Assembly (NCBI GenBank): GCA_021106775.1
Contig: JAIOTL010000174.1
Coordinates: forward strand, 1 to 5,893
From: Planctomycetota bacterium
Lineage (GTDB): Bacteria > Planctomycetota > UBA8742 > SKZP01 > JAIOTL01
Length of the DNA: 5,893 bases
Direction of reading: 5' to 3'
Numbering within the stretch: the first letter of the stretch is position 1; each line of letters opens with the position of its first letter. Below the pieces are notes generated by a model. That model had not been told where the DNA came from. It made no database searches and saw only the letters and a program-made list of their open reading frames with translations. Of the stretch, positions 1 through 5,739 are shown one piece after another. A program made the translations under genes and the position numbers.

Positions 1-794
1 CAACTCAACCACCGAAAAGTTATTATGGGAATTCGACTTCATATTACCGAAACAGCAGCAATAATTCAGATATTTTGGTTTATAAGCCGAACAACAATGA
101 AACAATGGGAAGTCCTCTGTTTTCGAAAACCATGAATACGGAAAATTCAAATAATATTTCGAAAGTAAATTTCAAGAAAAAACCGATTCCAGTAAACAGT
201 CTGCTTAAATGCAACAAAATTAAATCAAACTATCGAATAATGCTTGACCCGGGGCATGGCGGAAAAGACCCGGGAGGAAGTGGTAACGGAATCAGAGAAA
301 AGGACATTGTTCTGACAATTTCTAGGAAACTGAAAACATTGCTGCAATCCAACGGTTTCAAAGTTTACACAACGCGAAGCACTGATGTTTATCTCTCACT
401 TTCGCAACGGGTTGCGATGTCTCGGAAAGTCAATGCAAGCTTGATGTTGTCGATTCATGCGAACACAATCCCGAACAAACCACATATTCGCGGGACACTG
501 ACGATTTACCCGAAGTCAAGCACATCATCGCGCAATACCTGGCTTTCGAAAGTTCTTGCGGAATCTGTCGAAGGATGTTTCAAAGCGAACAAAATCTTTG
601 CATCTCGTGGAACTGTGCGTGATTATCGCGGATTGTATATCCTGCGTAAAGCTAGCGTACCGACGGCATTGACGGAAATCGGTTTTATGACAAACAAACA
701 AGATGCAGCACTGATGAAGCAGGCGGAACATCAAAAACGTATCGTAACCGAGCTTTACAACGGAATTGTTACGTACCTGAACAGGCTGAATTAA
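1..794 (+). CDS. N-acetylmuramoyl-L-alanine amidase (Amidase_3 family), 5'-truncated by the window edge
   Basis: Zinc amidase that cleaves the bond between N-acetylmuramic acid and L-alanine in peptidoglycan; in this family it acts outside the cytoplasm in wall turnover and daughter-cell separation. The catalytic domain spans about 225-790. Visible residues are the zinc ligands His (255-257, in DPGHGG), Glu (297-299, in REKD) and His (456-458, in SIHAN), plus the catalytic Glu (675-677, in LTEIGF). The set is complete and ends normally with TAA. The frame is open from position 3. The first possible start inside the window, TTG at 75, has no Shine-Dalgarno site and lies in a Ser/Asn/Tyr-rich linker, so the true start and any signal peptide or AMIN/LysM domain lie upstream. 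Family assignment is firm; whether it is an AmiC-like division amidase or a spore-type amidase cannot be told without the N-terminus. Confidence 0.93.
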   Translation, partial: TQPPKSYYGNSTSYYRNSSNNSDILVYKPNNNETMGSPLFSKTMNTENSNNISKVNFKKKPIPVNSLLKCNKIKSNYRIMLDPGHGGKDPGGSGNGIREKDIVLTISRKLKTLLQSNGFKVYTTRSTDVYLSLSQRVAMSRKVNASLMLSIHANTIPNKPHIRGTLTIYPKSSTSSRNTWLSKVLAESVEGCFKANKIFASRGTVRDYRGLYILRKASVPTALTEIGFMTNKQDAALMKQAEHQKRIVTELYNGIVTYLNRLN

Positions 795-819
795 CTGACT
801 TTTGAGTATGTGAATAAAT

Positions 820-844
820 ATGCCGGCAGCACCGGCATTTTTTT
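820..844 (+). terminator. Rho-independent terminator of the amidase gene
   Basis: A perfect 7-bp stem, ATGCCGG (820-826) with CCGGCAT (832-838), closes a 5-base loop CAGCA. The run of seven T at 838-844 follows directly and overlaps the last stem base. It starts 25 bases after the amidase stop codon. This separates the amidase from the next gene, which therefore needs its own promoter. Confidence 0.9.
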
Positions 845-917
845 AATGACGGATACTGCCTATGAATTTCAAAATTGATTGATGTATTGTTACTAAGATT
901 ATAACTTATATCTGATA

Positions 918-930
918 TATAATTACGGAG
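918..930 (+). promoter_or_regulatory. Ribosome binding site, with TATAAT just upstream, for the beta-oxidation gene
   Basis: GGAG at 927-930 lies 7 bases before ATG 938, an ideal spacing that fixes this start over the in-frame ATG at 956. A perfect TATAAT stands at 918-923, only 3 bases before the GGAG. If it were the -10 box, transcription would begin at about 930 and remove the ribosome site, and no good -35 box lies 16-18 bases upstream of it. The ribosome site is well supported; the promoter role of TATAAT is doubtful. The rest of the 845-937 gap is AT-rich, with a TTGTTA at 887-892 as a possible -35 element. Confidence 0.6.
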
Positions 931-937
931 ACATATT

Positions 938-3904
938 ATGTTGAATAACATAGAGATGAAAATTGAAACGGAATTATGCGAGAAAACCGCAATTTTCAAG
1001 ATTTACAACGATTTATGTGCCAAAAATGTTGTAAACGAAAGTCTGCTTGACGCTCTTTCGACTGAAATACGTAAACTTCAAGTTTTATACAAAAATGACC
1101 AAATTAATTCGCTAATTATCACTGCATCGAGAAATAACGCCTTTCTCGGCGGCATTAATTTGAATTATTTAAGAGAATCTGAAAATAGGGATGAAATCCT
1201 TGGATTTTGTGAAAAAGCACAAAAAGTATTCACAGCATTGCGAAATATGCCTTTCCCATCAATTGCAGCTATAAATGGAGAATGTATTGCCGGCGGATTC
1301 GAGCTTGCTCTTGCCTGCCAATACCGCATTTTAGCAGATTGCAGAAAGAATATTGTAGGTCTGCCGAATATTGAACTTGGCATTATCCCTGGACTGAGTG
1401 GGACATCACGACTGCCACGCCTCATCGGGCTTGAACGTGCAATTGAAGTAATCTGCAGCGGAAGAACTTTTTTACCTCGTGAAGCATTGAAATTCGGGCT
1501 TGTCGATGAAGTCGTGCCTGCGGAATTGTTGATGGATATTGCAATTCGAGGAATCAAACGCTGGGACGAAAAACTTAAATATCGCAACAATTTCCTGCAT
1601 AAAATTCACAAAGGTACTCTGCTTAGGCGATTCAAACGAACTTTTCCGGGTATTTGCCTAACGCGAAAACTTGCTGAACGCAGACTTTTCAGGAATAATG
1701 CAAAAAAGGCAGTTTCATCCAAAATCCTTGATGTGCTGGTCGAAGCTAGTTTCAAAGAACCGGAGAATGTTTTCAAAATCGAACGTGAAGCGTTTGCCGA
1801 TTTACTGCTGATGCCGAAACCCGAATCCTACGCCAAAAACCTTATTGAATCACGGTTTATGCGCAATGAACTTGAAAATTCGATTATTGTTTCGGATATT
1901 GACTTCAAAGTACAAAAAAAAGTAACAATTGTTGGCGCAGGAAAGGTTGGTAGGGAATTGGCGTACTTTTTGGCATCGAAAAAAGTAGCAGTCAGGCTGA
2001 TAGATTCCTCGCCTGAACTTCTTACCAAAGCTATGCTCAATGCGAAAAGACTTGCTGAAGATGAAGCGAGAATCGGCAGAATTAATAAATTCGAAGCACG
2101 TAGAATTATCGATTTCATCAATCCTGGACAGGAATTTACTGGTTTTCAGGGGATTGAACTTGTTTTCGAGACTGAACGTGAAAACATCAAACAAAAGCAG
2201 AAAACGCTTGAAATGATTGAAAAACAGGTTGATAGGGAAACGCTGGTGGTTTCTTGCTCAGCATCGTTGTCAATTGATGAGATTTCGCGGGATATGATAA
2301 ATCCTGAACGGTTTGTCGGCGTGCATTTTGGGTATCCAATGCTTACGAAACCTCTTGTGGAAATCGTCAAAGCGAAACGGACATCGAATCTCAATTTTAG
2401 ACGGGTTTATTGTTGGCTGCTCGAATACTGTAGGATTCCAGTAAACACAAGCGATAAAGCAGGTTTTCTTATCAACAGATTGCAGATTCCATATCATGTT
2501 GAGACTGCTTGGCTGGTGCTTGAGGGTGCGAACCCGGCGGTGATTGATGGGACGATGGATTCGTTCGGCATTAGTGTTGGACCTTGCAAAACAATTGACG
2601 AGCTTGGGATTAATGAATTTTCAGATATTTCTGCGAATCTGAGTAAGGCATATCCAGAAAAATCCTTTGCAAGTGGTCTAACAACGAAAATGGCTGATAG
2701 AGGTTGTCTCGGTAAGGATTCGGGTGCTGGTTTTTTCAAATATACAAAGAACGCAGATGGTGGGAGGGTTAGAAGATCGAACCCTCAGCTCAAATTAATA
2801 ACGCGAAGTTTGCGTCTAGCATTAAACATGACGGGTGCTCCCAGAAGGATTGATTCTGATGAGATTTTAAAGCGTTTGACATCTGTGCTTGTGAATGAAG
2901 CGTCGTATGCAATGGAGGAAAGGATTGTTGATACACCTCGAATTCTTGATGCTGGTGCGATTTATGGCTTAGGTTTTCCTGGATTTAAGGGTGGATTGCT
3001 GCGATTTGCGGACAATTTCGGAATATCGCAAATTGTTGAATCTCTCGACAATTGGCATAAAACTCCTCCGGAATTTGAGAGTGTTTACGGGAAAATGCCG
3101 CTTGATTTCAAGGAGCAGAAAAGTCGCGAAAATGGCAGAAGATTTGCAGTTTCGCCCTTATTTCGGGAGCTTGCGGAGAGTAAAGCCGGCTTTTATTCTA
3201 TTGCGGATACTAAGTTTGTAAAAGATGCAGAGGATAAGGTCGTTGAAGATGAAGTTGCGGAGATTGCACCGGCAGCTGAACCTGAAACTTCGGAAACGGC
3301 TTGTAAAACAAGTGTTGACGACTCCGAGTATGAGGAAACAACTGAAAAAGCTGAGATTGACGATGCATCTGTAAAGGAGGAAATAGATGAACACGCGGAT
3401 AGCGATGAAACTGTTGAGACTCCTGAAACTCCAGAACCTGAACCTGCTGAAAATGTAGAAAAATCCACCGAATCCGAAATTGAGTCGGAGGAAGTTTTTA
3501 CTGAATCTGAGAAAGCTGCTGAATATCCCGATACCGAGTATTTTGAACCGGTTGAGCCGACGTTTATTCCAGATGCAGAGGCGAATGAGCCTGAAATCTC
3601 TGTTGAAGGTACTAATTTTCATGAAGAGGATGCTGTTTTTGCAGAACCTGCTGAAGTTTTCGCAGGAACAGATGAAAATACTACCCCGTTTTTGGAAAAC
3701 GAAGATGATTTTGCTGGTTTTGATGACGATTCTGATCCATTCGCAGGCGCGAGTGAAGATTTCATACAGGATGCTGAGATGTTTTCTGAGCCTGGTTTTG
3801 AAGCACCAAATCTCAGTAACATTGTTGAAACTCAGGATACAGATGCGCCGGAAAACGATGTACCTCCGGATTCTGACTCTGATTTAGAAAAAAATTCAGA
3901 CTAA
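938..3904 (+). CDS. FadB/FadJ-like enoyl-CoA hydratase / 3-hydroxyacyl-CoA dehydrogenase fusion with acidic C-terminal tail
   Basis: Multifunctional fatty-acid beta-oxidation protein (988 residues), expected to hydrate enoyl-CoA and oxidise 3-hydroxyacyl-CoA with NAD+ in the cytoplasm. Residues 10-200 are a crotonase fold (INGECIAGGFEL, then LPNIELGIIPG and SRLPRLIG). A helical linker follows. The Rossmann domain begins near 327 with GAGKVG (333-338). Dehydrogenase residues Ser439, His463 (VHFGYP), Glu475 (PLVEI) and Asn513 (INRL) are present, followed by two 3HCDH C-terminal domains (about 505-602 and 640-755, with YGLGFPGFKGG). In the hydratase half Glu122 matches FadB Glu119, but Asn144 replaces the second catalytic Glu (FadB Glu139). 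E. coli FadB and FadJ are about 715-730 residues; here an acidic tail of about 230 residues is added. No thiolase partner gene is visible in the window. FadB versus FadJ cannot be decided. Confidence 0.92.
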   Translation: MLNNIEMKIETELCEKTAIFKIYNDLCAKNVVNESLLDALSTEIRKLQVLYKNDQINSLIITASRNNAFLGGINLNYLRESENRDEILGFCEKAQKVFTALRNMPFPSIAAINGECIAGGFELALACQYRILADCRKNIVGLPNIELGIIPGLSGTSRLPRLIGLERAIEVICSGRTFLPREALKFGLVDEVVPAELLMDIAIRGIKRWDEKLKYRNNFLHKIHKGTLLRRFKRTFPGICLTRKLAERRLFRNNAKKAVSSKILDVLVEASFKEPENVFKIEREAFADLLLMPKPESYAKNLIESRFMRNELENSIIVSDIDFKVQKKVTIVGAGKVGRELAYFLASKKVAVRLIDSSPELLTKAMLNAKRLAEDEARIGRINKFEARRIIDFINPGQEFTGFQGIELVFETERENIKQKQKTLEMIEKQVDRETLVVSCSASLSIDEISRDMINPERFVGVHFGYPMLTKPLVEIVKAKRTSNLNFRRVYCWLLEYCRIPVNTSDKAGFLINRLQIPYHVETAWLVLEGANPAVIDGTMDSFGISVGPCKTIDELGINEFSDISANLSKAYPEKSFASGLTTKMADRGCLGKDSGAGFFKYTKNADGGRVRRSNPQLKLITRSLRLALNMTGAPRRIDSDEILKRLTSVLVNEASYAMEERIVDTPRILDAGAIYGLGFPGFKGGLLRFADNFGISQIVESLDNWHKTPPEFESVYGKMPLDFKEQKSRENGRRFAVSPLFRELAESKAGFYSIADTKFVKDAEDKVVEDEVAEIAPAAEPETSETACKTSVDDSEYEETTEKAEIDDASVKEEIDEHADSDETVETPETPEPEPAENVEKSTESEIESEEVFTESEKAAEYPDTEYFEPVEPTFIPDAEANEPEISVEGTNFHEEDAVFAEPAEVFAGTDENTTPFLENEDDFAGFDDDSDPFAGASEDFIQDAEMFSEPGFEAPNLSNIVETQDTDAPENDVPPDSDSDLEKNSD
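3209..3901 (+). other. Acidic, low-complexity C-terminal tail of the beta-oxidation protein
   Basis: This segment encodes residues 758-988. Within residues 761-988, 80 of 228 residues are Asp or Glu, against 8 Lys and no Arg; Pro, Ser, Thr and Ala fill most of the rest. It begins just after the point where FadB-family proteins normally end (residues AGFYS, 750-754). The second half contains scattered Phe in acidic surroundings, including FAG at 908-910, 925-927 and 935-937. It is probably disordered. The purine-rich DNA leaves long chance open frames on both strands. Reading continues without a frameshift from the enzyme to a TAA stop, so it is a true fusion at sequence level. Confidence 0.8.
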
Positions 3905-3946
3905 TAACTGACTTTGTTACAAGCCAGCAAATAAGTGGTTTTGTGT

Positions 3947-3975
3947 TTGAAATTCGAGTGAATTTTATATATTGT
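3947..3975 (+). promoter_or_regulatory. Possible promoter for scpB
   Basis: TTGAAA (3947-3952) and TATTGT (3970-3975) are separated by 17 bases and match the sigma-70 consensus at 5/6 and 4/6 positions. Transcription from here would give scpB a leader of about 90 bases. The whole 3905-4072 gap is very AT-rich, so chance matches are likely. It also holds a 7-bp inverted repeat TTTATAT/ATATAAA (3964-3970, 3986-3992) and an A7-TCTG-T7 palindrome (4000-4017). No convincing terminator for the preceding gene is seen. Confidence 0.3.
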
Positions 3976-4059
3976 GAGTTATAAAATATAAAGTTTGTTA
4001 AAAAAATCTGTTTTTTTGCCGATGAATCTTCATAACAACCCTTGAAGTTTGTATAATCT

Positions 4060-4065
4060 AAGGAG
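4060..4065 (+). promoter_or_regulatory. scpB: Ribosome binding site that sets the scpB start
   Basis: AAGGAG at 4060-4065 is a near-perfect Shine-Dalgarno site. It is 7 bases from ATG 4073 but only 1 base from ATG 4067, and it lies downstream of TTG 4049, so ATG 4073 is the start. A TATAAT at 4052-4057 sits just upstream, the same arrangement as before the 938 gene. Confidence 0.75.
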
Positions 4066-4072
4066 CATGACG

Positions 4073-5020
4073 ATGCAAAGGCTCACAATGAACGAACCGA
4101 AGTTTGAGAAAAAAGTTGCTATGCCGGAATTACCAGTAGTTCCGGAACTCAAGCTCAATCTTGATAAACCTGAGAATGCGCTTGATGCTGAATGCTTGAT
4201 TTCTGCTGATAGTGTTGAAATACGGGATGCAGTAGTTGAAGATGCTGTTACAAATATTGAAAATCCGGACGCAGAACTTGCACAGATAGATGCAACAATT
4301 GATGAGACTTCGGAAATTCCTGAAGAAACTGTTTTAATTGCTGATCCGAATATTGAAGAATTATCGAAAACTCTTGAAGCTCTGCTTTTCGTGAGTAAAG
4401 ATCCGTTGAAACCTGAGAAAATCAAGCAAATCCTCGGTTTGACAAGCATAATTCCAATTAGGAAAGCTGCTGACCGCTTGCAGAAATTTTATAATGAAAA
4501 CGGCAGAGCGTATGAGTTGCGCGAGATTGCCGAGGGGTATCTTCTGCAGACGAGGATTACTTTTGAAGATTCCATACAAAAATTGCGGAAAGCCAAAAGG
4601 GAGTTGAAAATAACGCAAAATGCGCTAACAACATTATCAATTGTGGCGTACAAACAACCCATAACACGCAGCGAAATTGACTCCATCAGAGGTGCAAACT
4701 CCAGCCATCACATGAAAAACCTGCTTGACAATGCGCTTGTGAAGGTTGTCGGCAAAAAGGAAACACCGGGTTCTCCGCGTTTATACGGCACATCAAAACG
4801 GTTTCTTGAGATTTTCGGATTGAAATCGCTGTCAGGTTTACCGAAATCAACGGAAGCTTTTGAAGAGCGTCCGAAAAAGGCAGCAAAAAAGACTGACCCA
4901 GCTGAAACGACTCAAGAAAACACAACTGTTGAAGAGCTTGAAATTACCCCAGAATTTGACGAACTCCGTGAGATTCAGGGGAAAAAACGCGAAATCATCG
5001 ATCCTGACGAGTTTAAATAA
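4073..5020 (+). CDS. scpB: Segregation and condensation protein B (ScpB), with acidic N-terminal extension
   Basis: ScpB (315 residues) dimerises and binds the ScpA kleisin, completing the SMC-ScpAB complex that compacts and separates chromosomes in the cytoplasm. The core covers about residues 95-257 and has two winged-helix domains: LEALLFVSKDPL (101-112) begins the first, and TLSIVAYKQPITRSEIDSIRG (187-207), GSPRLYGTSKRF (233-244) and FGLKSLSGLP (248-257) mark the second. All the usual signature blocks are present. Typical ScpB is about 180-200 residues; here roughly 95 residues, rich in Asp/Glu from about 31 to 97, precede the core and a charged tail of about 58 residues follows it. No scpA lies directly upstream in this window, whereas many genomes have scpA next to scpB. 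The AAGGAG site supports ATG 4073. Confidence 0.93.
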   Translation: MQRLTMNEPKFEKKVAMPELPVVPELKLNLDKPENALDAECLISADSVEIRDAVVEDAVTNIENPDAELAQIDATIDETSEIPEETVLIADPNIEELSKTLEALLFVSKDPLKPEKIKQILGLTSIIPIRKAADRLQKFYNENGRAYELREIAEGYLLQTRITFEDSIQKLRKAKRELKITQNALTTLSIVAYKQPITRSEIDSIRGANSSHHMKNLLDNALVKVVGKKETPGSPRLYGTSKRFLEIFGLKSLSGLPKSTEAFEERPKKAAKKTDPAETTQENTTVEELEITPEFDELREIQGKKREIIDPDEFK

Positions 5021-5067
5021 ACTCAAAATCTTCGCTGCACATTTATTGACTATCAGGCGATTTTGAT

Positions 5068-5098
5068 GGAATGAAATATAAATGTTGTTTCATTATCC
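5068..5098 (+). repeat. Inverted repeat in the scpB-DUF721 gap
   Basis: AATGAAA (5070-5076) pairs with TTTCATT (5088-5094) around an 11-base loop. Two outer G-C pairs (5068-5069 with 5097-5098) can add to the stem if two bases bulge out. No T-run follows, so it is not a standard terminator. It may be an operator or a weak transcript-end hairpin for scpB. Otherwise the 5021-5166 gap is AT-rich; TATACT at 5144-5149 could be a -10 box for the next gene, without a clear -35 box. Confidence 0.35.
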
Positions 5099-5166
5099 TG
5101 CGAATAAAATTTAAAAAAAACTGTATTATTACCGATTGTTAAATATACTTAACATATGCGGATTCA

Positions 5167-5592
5167 ATGCTTAAATTCAATATTAATCATCAATTATTCA
5201 TGCAAAACGATTTTCCACAAAAAAACTGGTCAGATGCCAGGCTGAGTGATTTTCTGGAACATCAGCGCAATCAACACAAGCTGATGCCCCGAGAATTTAA
5301 GCCCGTTGGTGAAAATCTGAAACATGTTGTGAAAAAAATTAAGATTACGAGCAAAACTAAAACCCGTCATATCGATGCTGTTTGGTAGAGCGTAATTGAG
5401 GAAATTAACCCGGCACTTGCTCGAAACACTGAGATTCTTTCATTTCGTTCAGGCGTTCTCAAAATTGCGATAAAAAGTTCGACAATGTTTTTCGAAATCC
5501 AGCATTTCCAAAAAGATATTTTTCTTCAGAAAATTCGGGAGCAAAGCAAATATCCGGTATTGGAAATTATCTTTAAGCTTGAAAAATCCTGA
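5167..5592 (+). pseudogene. DUF721 (DciA-like) gene interrupted by an in-frame TAG; decayed gene, read-through gene, or sequence error
   Basis: Read through one TAG (codon 74, 5386-5388), the frame encodes about 141 residues ending at TGA 5590-5592. Before the TAG are a polar N-terminus and the start of the domain, ending ...HIDAVW. After it come IEEINPALARNTEIL, SFRSGVLKIAIKSSTMFFEI and HFQK, which match the usual DUF721 order: a Trp-containing helix, a G-x-x-L-A-x-[HN]-T-like segment, a G-V-L-x-V strand, a Ser-rich turn and a final basic-hydrophobic strand. DUF721 includes DciA, the loader of the replicative helicase DnaB in bacteria without DnaC. The break falls inside the conserved domain, so the 73-residue product alone would lack most of it. 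Conservation after the stop suggests recent loss, read-through or a base error. The ribosome site is weak (GGA, 5160-5162). Family call is likely; status is open. Confidence 0.72.
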
Positions 5593-5599
5593 TTACCTG

Positions 5600-5612
5600 C
5601 CAGCCTTGCTGG
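5600..5612 (+). terminator. Weak hairpin after the DUF721 gene, possible terminator
   Basis: CCAGC (5600-5604) and GCTGG (5608-5612) form a 5-bp GC-rich stem with loop CTT, 8 bases after the TGA stop. It is followed by TTTAAGTTT, not a clean T-run. It could end the DUF721 transcript or be one stem of the larger structure proposed for 5595-5695. Confidence 0.35.
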
Positions 5613-5676
5613 TTTAAGTTTACAGCACCGTCAATAGGGCTAATAACTCTTGAATCCTAGTGCCGATGCCGTGAGT

Positions 5677-5695
5677 AAAAAGCAGGTTTACCTGC
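5677..5695 (-). terminator. Possible minus-strand intrinsic terminator
   Basis: Read on the minus strand, GCAGG and CCTGC form a 5-bp stem with loop TAAA (within 5682-5695), followed directly by five T (plus-strand A at 5677-5681). This is the usual form of an intrinsic terminator, but no minus-strand gene is visible to its right within the window. It could stop antisense transcription from the ABC gene, or be a by-product of the plus-strand hairpin described for 5595-5695. Confidence 0.35.
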
Positions 5696-5728
5696 CCATC
5701 TGACGTGGTATTATCAGGAAAACGATTT

Positions 5729-5735
5729 AAAGGTG
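5729..5735 (+). promoter_or_regulatory. Ribosome binding site supporting the TTG start of the ABC gene
   Basis: AAAGGTG (5729-5735), with AGG at 5731-5733, stands 6 bases before TTG 5740 when counted from the AGG. An in-frame TAA at 5728-5730 rules out a start further upstream, and the next in-frame ATG (5782) would remove the first beta-strand of the ATPase fold. TTG 5740 is therefore the best start. Confidence 0.6.
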
Positions 5736-5739
5736 CGTT

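Larger units (their letters stand above)
5595..5695 (+). promoter_or_regulatory. Candidate structured leader RNA with competing hairpins before the ABC gene
   Basis: GCAGGT (5682-5687) is complementary both to ACCTGC at 5595-5600 and to ACCTGC at 5690-5695. The two partners lie in a 9-base direct repeat, TTACCTGCC (5593-5601 and 5689-5697, shifted by 96 bases). The distant pairing would close a domain holding CAGC/GCTG (5601-5604, 5608-5611) and a longer arm of GCAC/GTGC (5625-5628, 5660-5663) plus TAGGG/TCCTA (5635-5639, 5655-5659) with a CGTCAA bulge. The near pairing would form a local hairpin instead. Two exclusive partners are typical of riboswitches and attenuators. I do not recognise a known riboswitch core, and the function is inferred from pairing alone. 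Confidence 0.35.

Noticed and set aside
1165..1590. 141-codon open frame on the minus strand
   Set aside because: It lies opposite the conserved crotonase core, and its product resembles no known family.
3158..3887. Long open frames on both strands (for example 3158-3622 and 3193-3468 on minus, 3480-3887 on plus)
   Set aside because: They overlap the acidic tail coding region. Its GA-rich codons avoid stops in other frames, the products are low-complexity Ser- or Phe/Arg-rich, and none has a ribosome site or family match.
3920..3945. Hairpin after the 938 gene (AAGCCA with TGGTTT) as a terminator
   Set aside because: The stem is short, includes a G-U pair, and no clear T-run follows.
4000..4017. 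A7-TCTG-T7 palindrome as a terminator
   Set aside because: The stem is all A-T and weak. It is better noted as AT-rich spacer, although slight DNA bending is possible.
4049..4072. Upstream TTG start for scpB
   Set aside because: The strong AAGGAG site lies downstream of this TTG, so translation should begin at ATG 4073.
5389..5592. Second half of the DUF721 gene as a separate gene
   Set aside because: There is no ATG, GTG or TTG with a ribosome site soon after the TAG; the first in-frame ATG is far into the domain.
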